From: an uncultured Eubacteriales bacterium
Lineage (GTDB): Bacteria > Bacillota > Clostridia > Christensenellales > CAG-314
Direction of reading: 5' to 3'
Assembly (NCBI GenBank): GCA_948938605.1
Contig: CARAIG010000046.1
Span: forward strand, 1 to 54,395
Length of the DNA: 54,395 bases
The notes beneath the pieces are model-generated. The model had not been told where the DNA came from, did no database searches, and worked only from the letters and a program-made list of their open reading frames with translations. Below, piece by piece: positions 34,015 through 42,805 of the stretch; the first letter of the stretch is position 1, and every line of letters starts with the position of its first letter. A program made the position numbers and the translations under genes.

Positions 34015-34190
34015 GCTAATGCATATGTTTATTGTAATATAACTAAATTCCGCATTTAAATCTAATATTATATCCAAAAACTTTTGTACAAGGCTATTCG
34101 TTTCTAGTTAAAACGTAAAACCTTTTTGTTTTGAAAAATTATACATTTTAACTAAGTATTTTTATTTGTTTTTGTGGCAACACTTGCGGT

Positions 34191-34655
34191 ATGAAACGCT
34201 TTTTGTTTGTATCGGTTTTGTTAATCGTAATATTGGGCGTAATGCTGTATTTCGTTCCGCATACTATGCAGGACGACGTTTCAAGTTTTGCGCGATACAA
34301 CCCGTCAATCAACGTATATTGCCGCAAAACCACGCTTGCTTACATCGATTTGGGATTGGGCTGCCAGGTGACTTGTTCGTCCGATAACTTAAAACATACC
34401 CTTGCAAACTGCGCGGATGTCGACGGCGTAAGCGTAACGTTTACGGGAACCGTTGCCGATGTGCAAACAACCGTTAACCGTTTAATGGCAAACAAAGTTT
34501 CTTCTCAGCAACTTAACGGTATTACTGTTGCTTGTTATTACAGTCCGCTTATACGCGAACGCGTATTAATAGACGGCAAACCCGTCAATGTACAAATAGC
34601 TTACAATAACGGAACCGTTACGGTGGGCTATCCGCTAATTCTCGGCGGGTATTGA
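34191..34655 (+). CDS. YwmB-like exported protein
   Basis: A 154-residue protein with one N-terminal helix (FLFVSVLLIVILGVMLYF). The end, VNVQIAYNNGTVTVGYPLILGGY (as VNVQIAYNNG and TVTVGYPLILGGY), lines up with the C-terminus of B. subtilis YwmB (N-L-Q-I-A..., T-V-T-V-G-x-P-I). It is shorter than YwmB. YwmB is a TATA-binding-like fold protein encoded near sporulation genes, and here the next gene is SpoIIQ-like. The ribosome site is poor. Assignment is from remembered sequence, so moderate. Confidence 0.55.
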   Translation: MKRFLFVSVLLIVILGVMLYFVPHTMQDDVSSFARYNPSINVYCRKTTLAYIDLGLGCQVTCSSDNLKHTLANCADVDGVSVTFTGTVADVQTTVNRLMANKVSSQQLNGITVACYYSPLIRERVLIDGKPVNVQIAYNNGTVTVGYPLILGGY

Positions 34656-34738
34656 TACTGACAAAAAATTTTGCGTCGCAATGTATAAAAGGCATTGCGT
34701 CTGTCAACAATCTCAACAAACAAATACGGAGGCAAATA

Positions 34739-35404
34739 ATGAATACAACTAAAAAAACCAACAAATTTACAAGATTTTTACGCAATAATGCGGCGTTGTT
34801 GATTTTGATATTTTGCGTAATTGCAATAGCAACGGTAGTGCTTGCGGTAACTTTAACTCGCGACAATACCCCCGACAACCCCGTTATTCCCGACAATCCC
34901 GTAGTTAAAGATCCCGACGACAACGATGATCCCGCTCCCGGCGTTAAGGACAAAGTCAAGGTATATTTCACTTCGCCCGTTAAAAATACAAGTACCGGTA
35001 TGGGATACACCGACGGCAAAGACACTTTGTTCGTGTTCAATTCGACGTTAAACGACTGGGCTTCGCACAAAGGCGTCGACCTTGTAGCCGCTGACGGAAC
35101 AGAAGTGACTTCGATGTATGACGGAACGGTAATCGACGTTAAAGAAACTTTTGCAATGGGTAATATCGTTACAATTGACCATGGCGACAACGTAGTAGCA
35201 ACTTACGCATCATTAGCGGATGTACAAGTAGTCAAGGGACAAACCGTTAAAAAGGGCGACAAAATCGGCGCCGTATCTACAACGGCTTCTAACGAATTTA
35301 TGGACGGCGCTCACTTGCACTTGGAAGTGGCGGTTAAAGGCGCAAGCGTTGATCCGACGCCGTATGTTAACGGCGAAATTTTCCGCGAGTTTGACGCCGA
35401 ATAA
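34739..35404 (+). CDS. spoIIQ: SpoIIQ-like M23 peptidase
   Basis: A 221-residue protein with one membrane helix (about 18-38), a Pro/Asp-rich linker (NTPDNPVIPDNPVVKDPDDN) and a LytM/M23 domain. The zinc ligands are visible: HKGVD (H110, D114) and HLHLE (H192/H194). Forespore SpoIIQ pairs with SpoIIIAH across the engulfment space; the B. subtilis protein has lost its metal site while the clostridial one keeps it, as here. Sporulation genes on both sides support the call, but other M23 proteins have the same layout. ATG 34739 follows GGAGG. Confidence 0.7.
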   Translation: MNTTKKTNKFTRFLRNNAALLILIFCVIAIATVVLAVTLTRDNTPDNPVIPDNPVVKDPDDNDDPAPGVKDKVKVYFTSPVKNTSTGMGYTDGKDTLFVFNSTLNDWASHKGVDLVAADGTEVTSMYDGTVIDVKETFAMGNIVTIDHGDNVVATYASLADVQVVKGQTVKKGDKIGAVSTTASNEFMDGAHLHLEVAVKGASVDPTPYVNGEIFREFDAE

Positions 35405-35407
35405 GCA

Positions 35408-35605
35408 TCGCAATACTGCGTTATGCTTACGTTTTCGCTAAGGCGTGTACGATTAGTACACTTCTGTCGCGAAATCCGCGCCTGCCTTGTCTTGCTCGCT
35501 TCTTCGGCGTCAAACAGGTTGGGCATAGAATGAATGTCGCAATACTTTGTTAAACTTCGGTAACGCCCGCAGTCGTGTATACTCAATACACTTCTGTCGG
35601 GTGTT
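35408..35605. repeat. Dispersed repeat family B, two copies
   Basis: Units with ACTTTGTTAA-type start, CGTGTA...TACACTTCTGTCG and CCTGCCTTGTCTTGCTCGC. A full unit lies at about 35411-35525 and a partial one at 35530-35605. A diverged copy follows asnS at 44200-44305. No coding potential is seen. Confidence 0.6.
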
Positions 35606-36300
35606 CTTTTTTTGATTATTGTTAAGCGAGCATAGTAGGGAGGGCAGACTCTTGCTCTCCGCAATATAATGTAAAATGCGTAATGCGTAATGTTGCGACG
35701 TTAATAACATATTGCGCTACGCTAGATCTCTCTGCGTGGCACAAGTGCCTTGGTCGAGATAATGCTTATCGAGCAAAGCGACAATAAACATTATGTCGAG
35801 CGTAGCCGAGACATCTAGACGAGTAATGCGAGTCGCACTGCTAATGGACTAATCTAAAAAACGATTATTCCGTATGGTAGGCAAGCCCCCTTCTCGTGCA
35901 TAGCACTCGTCACGCTTTGGTTACGCAATCCGCACTGCGGATATGCGTTTAACGCGTCGCGCCCTTGCCCACCGCACTTTGACCTTATTCGTCATTGCGA
36001 GCGAAGCGAAGCAATCCAGAATTAAATTAAACTCAACCTTAATTACGCATTACGCATTGAGCATTGCGCATTATATATTTCGACCAACTCCATATTATGT
36101 CATTTCGAGCGAAGCCGTAAGGCGCAGTTTTACCAAATGACGGCGAATGTTGCGAGAAATCCAGACGAGTAATACGAGTCGCATTACAAGTGAACCAACT
36201 ATAAACAATCAATTATCCTTAGGGTGGGCAGACTCGTGCCCACCGAATTTAATTAAACCCAACCTTAATTACGTATTACGCATTATATATTTCGTCCTTA
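35606..36300. repeat. Mosaic of dispersed repeats
   Basis: Modules seen elsewhere in the window: a GGGCAGACTCTTG segment (about 35640), TATGTCGAGCGTAGCCGAGA (about 35790), GTCATTGCGAGCGAAGCG (35994), AATTAAATTAAACTCAACC with ATTACGCATTACGCATTGAG (36020-36063), GTCATTTCGAGCGAAGCC (36098) and GGTGGGCAGACTCGTGCCCA (36222). A frame here that reads VIASEAKQS is only the translated repeat. Confidence 0.75.
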
Positions 36301-36367
36301 GCCGAGCGATTTTACAAAAAATTTGCGCTTGCTACAAAAGTTACGTTTTGTCGTGTTTTTATTGCGT

Positions 36368-36373
36368 TAAAAT
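36368..36373 (+). promoter_or_regulatory. Possible spoIIGA -10 element
   Basis: TAAAAT ends 7 nt before the SpoIIGA ATG, so transcription could start at or next to the start codon. TTTTGTCGTG (36346-36355) resembles a Spo0A box (TTTGTCGAA), as expected for spoIIG promoters. No -35 is clear. Confidence 0.35.
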
Positions 36374-36380
36374 TGTACGT

Positions 36381-37196
36381 ATGAACGTGTACATCGAATA
36401 CGTAATAGCGGACAATTTTACAATTGATGCGTTGCTGTTGTGGTTGGCTGCGGTAACGTTAAAATTGCCCTATAAAAAATGGCGTATTGTTTTAGGCGGC
36501 ATCGTCGGGGCGCTGTGCGCCGTTGTAAGCGTATTTGTATCGGGTTGGGTTAATTACATAGTCAAACTTGCCTGCCTTGTTTTAATGTGTATTACGGCTT
36601 GCGGCGTCGGCAAAAAACTTTTGTGGTATATTTTGCTTGTTTGCGCGTATACCTTTGTATTAGGGGGCGCAATAATAGCCGTTTTCAATTTGTTGAATAT
36701 CGGCTACGTCACCGAAAACGGCGAATTTTACGACCTGGACGTTCCTCTTTTCGTCTACGTTTTAGCGGTGTTTTTTACGGCGTTTTTGTGCTATTCGGTG
36801 GCGTTTTACGTCAAGCAGACGCGCAAAATTGCGCCGTATTTAACTAAGGCAAAAGTTTATTTTAACGGAACCGCTAGGGAAATTTCCGCCTTTTGCGACA
36901 GCGGAAACACCTTAACTTTTAACGGTATTCCTGTCTGTTTTGTCACCAAAAAATTTAAAGGGTTTGCCGATTATTTTGCCGAGCAAACCTTGCGAGGCAA
37001 AACGGTTAAAATAGAAGTTACTACGGTTGTAGGTACGCAGTATGTTACCGCAGTGTTGGCAAGCGTGCAGGCACGCGGTAAAAAACTTCAAACGTATCTT
37101 GCATTGCCTTATGACAAATGCAATACGCCGTACAATGTAATACTGTCTAATTTATTTATGGAAGAAACAACGGCTACGGTAGCAATGACCGATTAA
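36381..37196 (+). CDS. spoIIGA: Sigma-E processing peptidase SpoIIGA
   Basis: A 271-residue membrane-bound aspartic protease that cleaves pro-sigma-E in the mother cell. About five membrane helices occupy residues 1-145 (starting MNVYIEYVIADNFTIDALLL, as in B. subtilis), then a cytosolic protease domain with the catalytic motif DSGN (Asp173). sigE lies downstream as in other spore formers. The start fits the family N-terminus, but no ribosome site precedes it; an in-frame extension upstream runs through repeat sequence and is not credible. Confidence 0.9.
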   Translation: MNVYIEYVIADNFTIDALLLWLAAVTLKLPYKKWRIVLGGIVGALCAVVSVFVSGWVNYIVKLACLVLMCITACGVGKKLLWYILLVCAYTFVLGGAIIAVFNLLNIGYVTENGEFYDLDVPLFVYVLAVFFTAFLCYSVAFYVKQTRKIAPYLTKAKVYFNGTAREISAFCDSGNTLTFNGIPVCFVTKKFKGFADYFAEQTLRGKTVKIEVTTVVGTQYVTAVLASVQARGKKLQTYLALPYDKCNTPYNVILSNLFMEETTATVAMTD

Positions 37197-37352
37197 AATA
37201 AGTTACTACTTAATTCTACAATAATGTTCAAATATAACTAATTGCTGTTCGACCTTAATTATATTGTATCTTACAGCAATGTTAATCGGCGTTAAAATCT
37301 AATTGTTTACTACACAAAAACACAAGCGGAAATTCGCATGGGGGAATGCTAT

Positions 37353-38057
37353 ATGAAAATGTTAGAAATGCTTAAAAAACTACTGAGTAAATTATCCTTA
37401 TCGCAGCAAGCGGTTCATTACTTGTGCGGTGCGGAAGCCTTGCCGCATCCTTTAACTGCCGAAGAAGAAACACACTTGCTTAACCTTGCAACGGCAGGGG
37501 ATAACGAAGCAAAGGACAAACTTGTAGAGCATAACTTGCGCTTAGTAGTGTTCCTTGCCAAGAAGTTTGAAAGTAGCGGTGTGGATATGGAAGACCTTGT
37601 ATCCGTCGGTACAATAGGGCTAATTAAGGCAATTAACAGTTTTAAGGCGGACAAGCAAATTAAACTTGCCACCTACGCCAGCCGATGTATCGAAAACGAA
37701 ATACTGATGTATTTGCGTAAACTGTCCAAACGCAAGGCGGAAGTAAGCCTTGACGAACCGCTAAACGTCGACGGCGACGGTAACGAACTTTTGCTTGCGG
37801 ATATTTTAGGCACCGACCCCGACGCCATTTACAATCACGTCGAAAACCAAGTGGAACGTCAACTGCTGGAAGAAGGACTTGCTCGGCTGTCCAAGCGTGA
37901 ACAGCAAATTATCGAAATGCGCTTCGGTTTGGACGGCACCGACGAACGCACCCAAAAGGAAGTTGCGGACATCTTGGGCATATCCCAATCATACATATCC
38001 CGCTTGGAAAAGAAAATAATCAACCGCTTAAAAAAGGAAATATCCAAATTAGTCTGA
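37353..38057 (+). CDS. sigE: Sporulation sigma factor SigE (pro-form)
   Basis: Sigma-E precursor, 234 residues, the early mother-cell sigma factor. YLCGAEALPHPLT (about 23-35) matches the pro-sequence cleavage region; EHNLRLVVFLAKKFE, VSVGTIGLIKAINSF and LATYASRCIENEILMYLRK are region 2; region 4 ends KEVADILGISQSYISRLEKK. ATG 37353 is preferred (GGGGGA 7 nt upstream); an ATG five codons earlier lies on that site. It is 156 nt after spoIIGA. sigG, which usually follows in Bacillota, is absent here. Confidence 0.93.
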   Translation: MKMLEMLKKLLSKLSLSQQAVHYLCGAEALPHPLTAEEETHLLNLATAGDNEAKDKLVEHNLRLVVFLAKKFESSGVDMEDLVSVGTIGLIKAINSFKADKQIKLATYASRCIENEILMYLRKLSKRKAEVSLDEPLNVDGDGNELLLADILGTDPDAIYNHVENQVERQLLEEGLARLSKREQQIIEMRFGLDGTDERTQKEVADILGISQSYISRLEKKIINRLKKEISKLV

Positions 38058-38304
38058 CGCTGTGGATGCATTATATTTTAGACGTACAAGGATGAATCGG
38101 AACATTTGCTTAAAAAAACCTTCACTTCGCATTTCCTTTATGTCACAGTGCGTGGATAAATCCGTCGAAGCGTAAAATAAAACGCGCAACCTTGCCACGC
38201 AACCTAAAATATCTTTACTTTTGCTTAATTTGCGATTATTATTTACATATAAAAGTAAGCGTAATTGCCCAACGGCAGCAATCCGACATAGCAAGGAGTA
38301 GGAT

Positions 38305-39321
38305 ATGGAATTTAAAGACAGATTAAAAAAGTACCGTGCAGACAACAACTTAACGCAAGAGGAACTTGCCGCTAAACTTTGCGTATCCCGCCAAGCCGTT
38401 TCCAAGTACGAAACGGGGTTGAATTACCCCAACTTGGACGTAATGAAAGATATTTCCGAATTGTTAGGCGTATCTTTGGACGAATTGTTGTCTAAGGAGG
38501 AAATTGCCAAGGAAGCGATTACCGCCAACGTCAACCGACAAAAAAACAAACGCAACGTATTTTTATTGATTATAGCAATTGCGTTAGTTGTGGCGATATC
38601 CGTTACGGCAATTGTGCTGTCGGTAATATCGTCACAAACTCCTGCGGACGACGGGTTGGTGCTTGTGGGATTAGTAGGCGATTTCAGCGGAAAAACTCCT
38701 AATATGCAGATGCTTGACGAAGGCAAACTGTTCGGCTACTGTTACACCTTCCAAGACGGAATGTGGCTTGGCAAAGGATACAATCTTGCGGGGCTTTACA
38801 GTTCATTTGTCAACGTTGAACCGTCCGCTGACAGTACTTGGAAGAGTTTGTTTGAAATAAACAGTAGTTTCGATATGGACGTAATAGTATCGTCAAAAGC
38901 AAGCGAGTGCTATCTTTATTCCGTTTACTATGACGACAAAACCGATGAGTATTTGTTTCGGAACGACTATGTAATAAATGCGGAAAACAGTGCGTTGGTT
39001 CATATTAAAAAAGGTAAACAAGATTGGAATTTTTCTCTCAATTTTAAACGGGTGGACGAATTAAAGCAAATTACCCTTTACGAATTTGCAATGGGCGGAG
39101 CGCAGATTAAAAATGCCAAATTCGACGGCGAAACTGAATACACAATATCTAACGACTGTTTGTACGTCGTAATCGAAGAAGAATTTGTCGATGCAAGCGG
39201 ACGCGGGTATTTCAACCGCAAAATTATCGAAAATTCGCAAATAAATAATACTTATGTTTATTCTCTTCCAATGCTTGATGCAAACGGCTACGGTACACAG
39301 AAGATATATTTTAAAAAATAA
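38305..39321 (+). CDS. XRE regulator with membrane anchor and outer domain
   Basis: A 338-residue protein. Residues 5-65 are a Cro/C1 helix-turn-helix (LTQEELAAKLCVSRQAVSKYE, given as LTQEELAAKL and CVSRQAVSKYE). A membrane helix follows (FLLIIAIALVVAISVTAIVL, about 89-108), and about 220 residues lie outside with beta-type pattern and no known family. Such proteins may couple an outside signal to DNA binding. AAGGAG precedes the ATG. It is convergent with the lipoprotein gene at 39425. Confidence 0.8.
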   Translation: MEFKDRLKKYRADNNLTQEELAAKLCVSRQAVSKYETGLNYPNLDVMKDISELLGVSLDELLSKEEIAKEAITANVNRQKNKRNVFLLIIAIALVVAISVTAIVLSVISSQTPADDGLVLVGLVGDFSGKTPNMQMLDEGKLFGYCYTFQDGMWLGKGYNLAGLYSSFVNVEPSADSTWKSLFEINSSFDMDVIVSSKASECYLYSVYYDDKTDEYLFRNDYVINAENSALVHIKKGKQDWNFSLNFKRVDELKQITLYEFAMGGAQIKNAKFDGETEYTISNDCLYVVIEEEFVDASGRGYFNRKIIENSQINNTYVYSLPMLDANGYGTQKIYFKK

Positions 39322-39338
39322 TGAGTTAATCTAAAATG

Positions 39339-39379
39339 AAAACGGACGACAGATAAAATCTGTCGTCCGTTTACGTTTT
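39339..39379. terminator. Bidirectional terminator
   Basis: A 15-bp perfect stem AAACGGACGACAGAT with its complement and a 3-nt loop, between two convergent genes. Confidence 0.85.
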
Positions 39380-39424
39380 TTGTGTAGAGTCAATTTGTAA
39401 ATTAAATATGGTTGGTTGTGCTAA

Positions 39425-41716
39425 TTATGCTTGTGCTTCTTTCAAAATAACAAAGATGCCGTTAGAGGCATAATATTCCGCATTAATGTAATACATCCCC
39501 GCCTTTAATTCGTAAATATAACTGTCGCGGTTTATCGTAGGAACTGCGTTTAATCCCTCGTCGTATACAAAAACTTGCATAATATAACTGTTGTTCGGTT
39601 CAAAGTAATACAACCCGTCGTGATCGATTTCCAGTACGGCGTAGCATGTTTTAAGGGCATTGTCGTCATACGTTATGTTTGTATCTAGCGTTAACGTTTG
39701 CATATTTCCGTAATCTATTACGCTGCCTTCGTAGTCGGTTACAATTGCTATTTGAACGGGATTGCCAAATAAGTCATAGCAAATATAATAGTAATTGCCC
39801 GCTTTAAGTTTAATTGCGCCCATGTCGGAAACGCCGAAAGTAAGCGGTTTGTCGTCGGCATCGAATATGTAAAGATAATCCGAGTACATTACAAGGCAGT
39901 CCTCGCTTAGCGTAAAGCAGTATTTTACAATTTGGTTGTCGGCAACTTTTATTTGCTCGATACGCGCTTTTTCGGTGTTTATTTCCGCAAACGATACGGT
40001 ATTTAATGTTACGTTTATTTCAAAATCCTCTGCGGGTTTAACCAATACGCATTTAACTTTGACGATGCTAAGGTTGGAGGAATAGTTGGAAATATACACC
40101 TCATAGTCGCCCGGTTCTAATGCGTCGTACTTGTAACCCACATTATTGCCCTCCGTATCGTACACGTTAACCGTTACTTCATCGCTCAACCCCTCGTACA
40201 AATTTTCAAATTCAAATTTGTACAAGCCTTTTGTGTCGACGTGCAGTCTAAGGGATTTGCCCGAAAGACCGCAACCTACTGCATAGTATTCCTCGCTAAA
40301 TTCACTTGTTATCCAAGGCATTTTGTCAAAATCTTTATTCAAACCGTTATTGTTGTAGTAAAATGATGCGGTAAGCGAATAATTGACGGGTTCGGTTGCG
40401 TCGGGCTTGCATACGAAAAGCGTAGTTCCGTTTTTACCTACATAAATATTTTTAAGCGTTTCGCCTTTGGCTAAACTTAATTGATTATATGCGTAGAATG
40501 GCGGTGCGGACTTGTAAATTATATCTATTGCTGTGTTCGAAGTGTTTGTAATCGTCAACAGCCCTTCGTTTTCGTTTGTGTACGCGTAGTATTCTAAGTC
40601 GTATTTTCCCTCGATTGTCCCAACGGTATTTTCCTGTAAAACCTTGGGGTTGTCTATTTCGTACAAGTCGTCGTAGTCACAGTGTACTATTTCGTACGTT
40701 TGGTTTTCGCAATATTCAAAAATAAAGTAATATTGCCCGGATTTTTCCACATTAAAACAGTAGTTGTAAATGCTGTCCAAATCGTATACATCGTCGGGTA
40801 TTATTCCAAAATCGATTATGTCGTTTAGGTCATCTGCCGAACGGATAGTTACATAGGGAGTACTCTCGTATTCAATGTAGTACAGTCCTTTTTCTAATTC
40901 GACTTTAAAAACATTGTCGTGTGCGTCGCATTCTAACGGCTTTGTAATGTCCGTCAATTTGTAAACTTCGTCTATACTGGTGGCATTTAAAACTTTGTAA
41001 TCGCTGTTGTCGAAGTCTAGTTGTTTAAAATCGGACAAATCTACCGTTACACAAAAATCTAAGTTTTTGCTGTTCGGCTTGGTATCGGCGCCTAAATTCA
41101 ATACGGTTTTAAACGATACAACGGTTTTAGTTTCGGATATTTTTATTTTTAATGTTAAAACAGAGTTATGCAACGCTTCGCTTTCGTTTTCTTCTAACGA
41201 CAAGTCCAACAAATATTTTAAATATTGACACTCTATGTCGTTGTAATGCGTTGTAATTGCGTATTCGTTATTTTTGCAAGTTATATTGCGTGCTTTTTGT
41301 TTAAGCGTTGAATCGAACAAAAACGAAACGTCGAATTTGTTTTCGTCGCTGTTGATGTCTTCCACAAGTTCTCTTTTGTAGTAATTGTCCCGTTTAAGGG
41401 TGTACCCGTATATTTGGCCGTTTTCTTCGCGAATTAACTTTTCGAGTTGAGCGGGCGCATTGTAGGATAGCGAGTTTTCCAAATAATACGGACTTTGCAT
41501 TTTTTTAATGCACTGTTTCCCCACATAGTCGTCTAACGTCATTTGCACCGAGTACGTATAGCTGTTGCTTTTTTCTACCATTGCGCCAAAGTTTTTAAGT
41601 TTAGCCGTAACTTCGGCAAACAATTCGTCTTGTAACGGGTTGCACGCAACAAGGCATAACGCTAAAAACGTAATTAGTAATACGGTAGTTAATATAATCA
41701 ACGGTTTTCTTTGCAT
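39425..41716 (-). CDS. Large multi-domain lipoprotein
   Basis: A 763-residue exported lipoprotein; signal MQRKPLIILTTVLLITFLALCLVAC with lipobox LVAC. The mature part has repeated beta-rich modules with a common phrase: GLYYIEYESTPYVTI, SGQYYFIFEYCENQ, KGLYKFEFENLY, GLYYFEPNNSYIMQVFVYDE and LKAGMYYINAEYY, like bacterial pre-peptidase C-terminal domains. No catalytic domain is seen, so it may be an adhesin or binding protein. Its promoter contains a C9 tract (41761-41769) in the spacer, suggesting on/off expression. Confidence 0.8.
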   Translation of the reverse strand: MQRKPLIILTTVLLITFLALCLVACNPLQDELFAEVTAKLKNFGAMVEKSNSYTYSVQMTLDDYVGKQCIKKMQSPYYLENSLSYNAPAQLEKLIREENGQIYGYTLKRDNYYKRELVEDINSDENKFDVSFLFDSTLKQKARNITCKNNEYAITTHYNDIECQYLKYLLDLSLEENESEALHNSVLTLKIKISETKTVVSFKTVLNLGADTKPNSKNLDFCVTVDLSDFKQLDFDNSDYKVLNATSIDEVYKLTDITKPLECDAHDNVFKVELEKGLYYIEYESTPYVTIRSADDLNDIIDFGIIPDDVYDLDSIYNYCFNVEKSGQYYFIFEYCENQTYEIVHCDYDDLYEIDNPKVLQENTVGTIEGKYDLEYYAYTNENEGLLTITNTSNTAIDIIYKSAPPFYAYNQLSLAKGETLKNIYVGKNGTTLFVCKPDATEPVNYSLTASFYYNNNGLNKDFDKMPWITSEFSEEYYAVGCGLSGKSLRLHVDTKGLYKFEFENLYEGLSDEVTVNVYDTEGNNVGYKYDALEPGDYEVYISNYSSNLSIVKVKCVLVKPAEDFEINVTLNTVSFAEINTEKARIEQIKVADNQIVKYCFTLSEDCLVMYSDYLYIFDADDKPLTFGVSDMGAIKLKAGNYYYICYDLFGNPVQIAIVTDYEGSVIDYGNMQTLTLDTNITYDDNALKTCYAVLEIDHDGLYYFEPNNSYIMQVFVYDEGLNAVPTINRDSYIYELKAGMYYINAEYYASNGIFVILKEAQA

Positions 41717-41746
41717 ATTAGCCTCGTTTTAAATAGGTTTTTTACC

Positions 41747-41777
41747 ATTGTAACATCATCGGGGGGGGGTATGTCAA
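41747..41777 (-). promoter_or_regulatory. Promoter with C9 tract in a 19-nt spacer
   Basis: On the - strand: TTGACA (41777-41772), a 19-nt spacer with nine C, TACAAT (41752-41747). Same geometry as the promoter at 1450. It drives the lipoprotein gene ending at 39425. Confidence 0.65.
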
Positions 41778-41878
41778 TATTAGTCGACAAAATTATAGCA
41801 TACGAGTTTATTAAATGCAATATCGAACGCAAAAACGGTTACGCCGTCACAAGGGCTAAACTTCGACAAAATAAACAG

Positions 41879-41907
41879 TTGCAATTTTCGTTACAGTGTT
41901 GTATAAT
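41879..41907 (+). promoter_or_regulatory. SRP RNA promoter
   Basis: TTGCAA (41879-41884), a 17-nt spacer, TATAAT (41902-41907), 8 nt before the RNA start. Confidence 0.75.
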
Positions 41908-41914
41908 AACAATA

Positions 41915-42177
41915 CTGCGCTAGGCGGGGAGCTAGCGGTGCCCTGTCGCCTACAATCCGCTACAGTAGGGCTGAAAGTTGCAGGCGGCTTTCGGTGTGGA
42001 AAGCAGGAATTTGCAAGGAGCGTTGATACCAAGGTCTTGTGCGACGTGACTCTGTTAACCGTGTCAGGGTGGGAACACAGCAGCACTACGCAGTACGAGC
42101 GTGCGCCACAAGGTAGCTTTGGAGTAGCCACCTACAAGGATACCGTTTCGGCACAGTCTGTCAACTGTAACGCGCAG
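41915..42177 (+). ncRNA. ffs: Signal recognition particle RNA, large form
   Basis: A large SRP RNA of about 263 nt. The Alu domain begins GCTAGGCGGGGAGCTAGCGG and has the two-loop fold with GTGCCCTGT and CAATCCGCT, very like B. subtilis scRNA. The S domain is TGTCAGGGTGGGAACACAGC followed by AGCACTACG...CGTGCGCCACAAGG, the Ffh-binding stem. The 5' CTGCGC pairs with the 3' GCGCAG (42172-42177), which sets the ends. A terminator follows. Frames overlapping it are not genes. Confidence 0.95.
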
Positions 42178-42191
42178 TCATCGAATATTCG

Positions 42192-42221
42192 GGCAGTAAG
42201 CAAAACGCTTACTGCCTTTTT
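42192..42221 (+). terminator. SRP RNA terminator
   Basis: A perfect 10-bp stem GGCAGTAAGC/GCTTACTGCC with five T. Confidence 0.9.
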
Positions 42222-42381
42222 GCTTGACCGCATTTTAGGCAAATGGTATAATAACAATTAGTGCATTTAACTATAACTAATTGCCTTTAACTAAACGTTA
42301 TTACATCGCATTACGCTAACGGTTATGAATATTGATTTACTTTATGCGTGCAATGTATAATCATAATTTGTGGGGTACATT

Positions 42382-42600
42382 ATGGATCAAGTCAAAATCG
42401 ACCGCATAAACGAACTTGCTCGCAAGGCTAAAACCGAGCAAGGTCTTACATTAGCGGAACAAGCCGAACGCCAACAATTACGGCAGGAATATTTGGAAGC
42501 GTGGCGTTTGGGCGTTACGCAAACCTTGGACAACACCTACATCGTAGACGACAAGGGGAACGAAAGGAAGTTAAAAAGGAAAAGCGAATACAAAGACTAA
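42382..42600 (+). CDS. DUF896 (YnzC-family) protein
   Basis: A 72-residue protein of the DUF896/YnzC family: RINELARKAKTEQGLTLAEQ, then RQQLRQEYLEAWR, the helical-hairpin core, then LDNTYIVDDKGNERKL. The family is common in Bacillota and has a link to the SOS-induced yneA operon in B. subtilis; the exact role is unclear. I use the ATG at 42382; GTGGGG lies about 7 nt upstream. Confidence 0.88.
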   Translation: MDQVKIDRINELARKAKTEQGLTLAEQAERQQLRQEYLEAWRLGVTQTLDNTYIVDDKGNERKLKRKSEYKD

Positions 42601-42720
42601 TACAATGCAGAATGCGCAGTACTACAATTTCGCATTAACAAATGTCACCTCGACCGAAGCGGAGAGGTCTAGGCGTAGCCGCACAATTAAACTAAACGTC
42701 ACCGCAATTACGCATTAAAA
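42601..42720. repeat. Dispersed repeat cluster A copy
   Basis: Contains CGACCGAAGCGGAGAGGTCT (a relative of the GTCATTGCGAGC module) and AATTAAACTAAACGTCACCG with CAATTACGCATTA, matching 17040-17228 and 52780-52826. Confidence 0.7.
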
Positions 42721-42805
42721 AATCATTTCCCGTTTCCTATTGACCAATTTAAAGTAATATATAAATCTAACAAAATTCAATTTGTGGCAGGAGGTCACGC
42801 AACAA

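Noticed and set aside
35943..36140. Open frame with VIASEAKQS
   Set aside because: It is the translated GTCATTGCGAGC repeat, a common false gene call.
41711..41923. Open frame of 70 codons on the + strand
   Set aside because: It runs through the lipoprotein promoter and SRP RNA promoter, with no ribosome site.
41896..42261. Open frame of 121 codons
   Set aside because: It overlaps the SRP RNA and its terminator.
42601..42805. T-box or other riboswitch before asnS
   Set aside because: No specifier stem, UGGN motif or terminator pair was seen; the gap holds repeats only.
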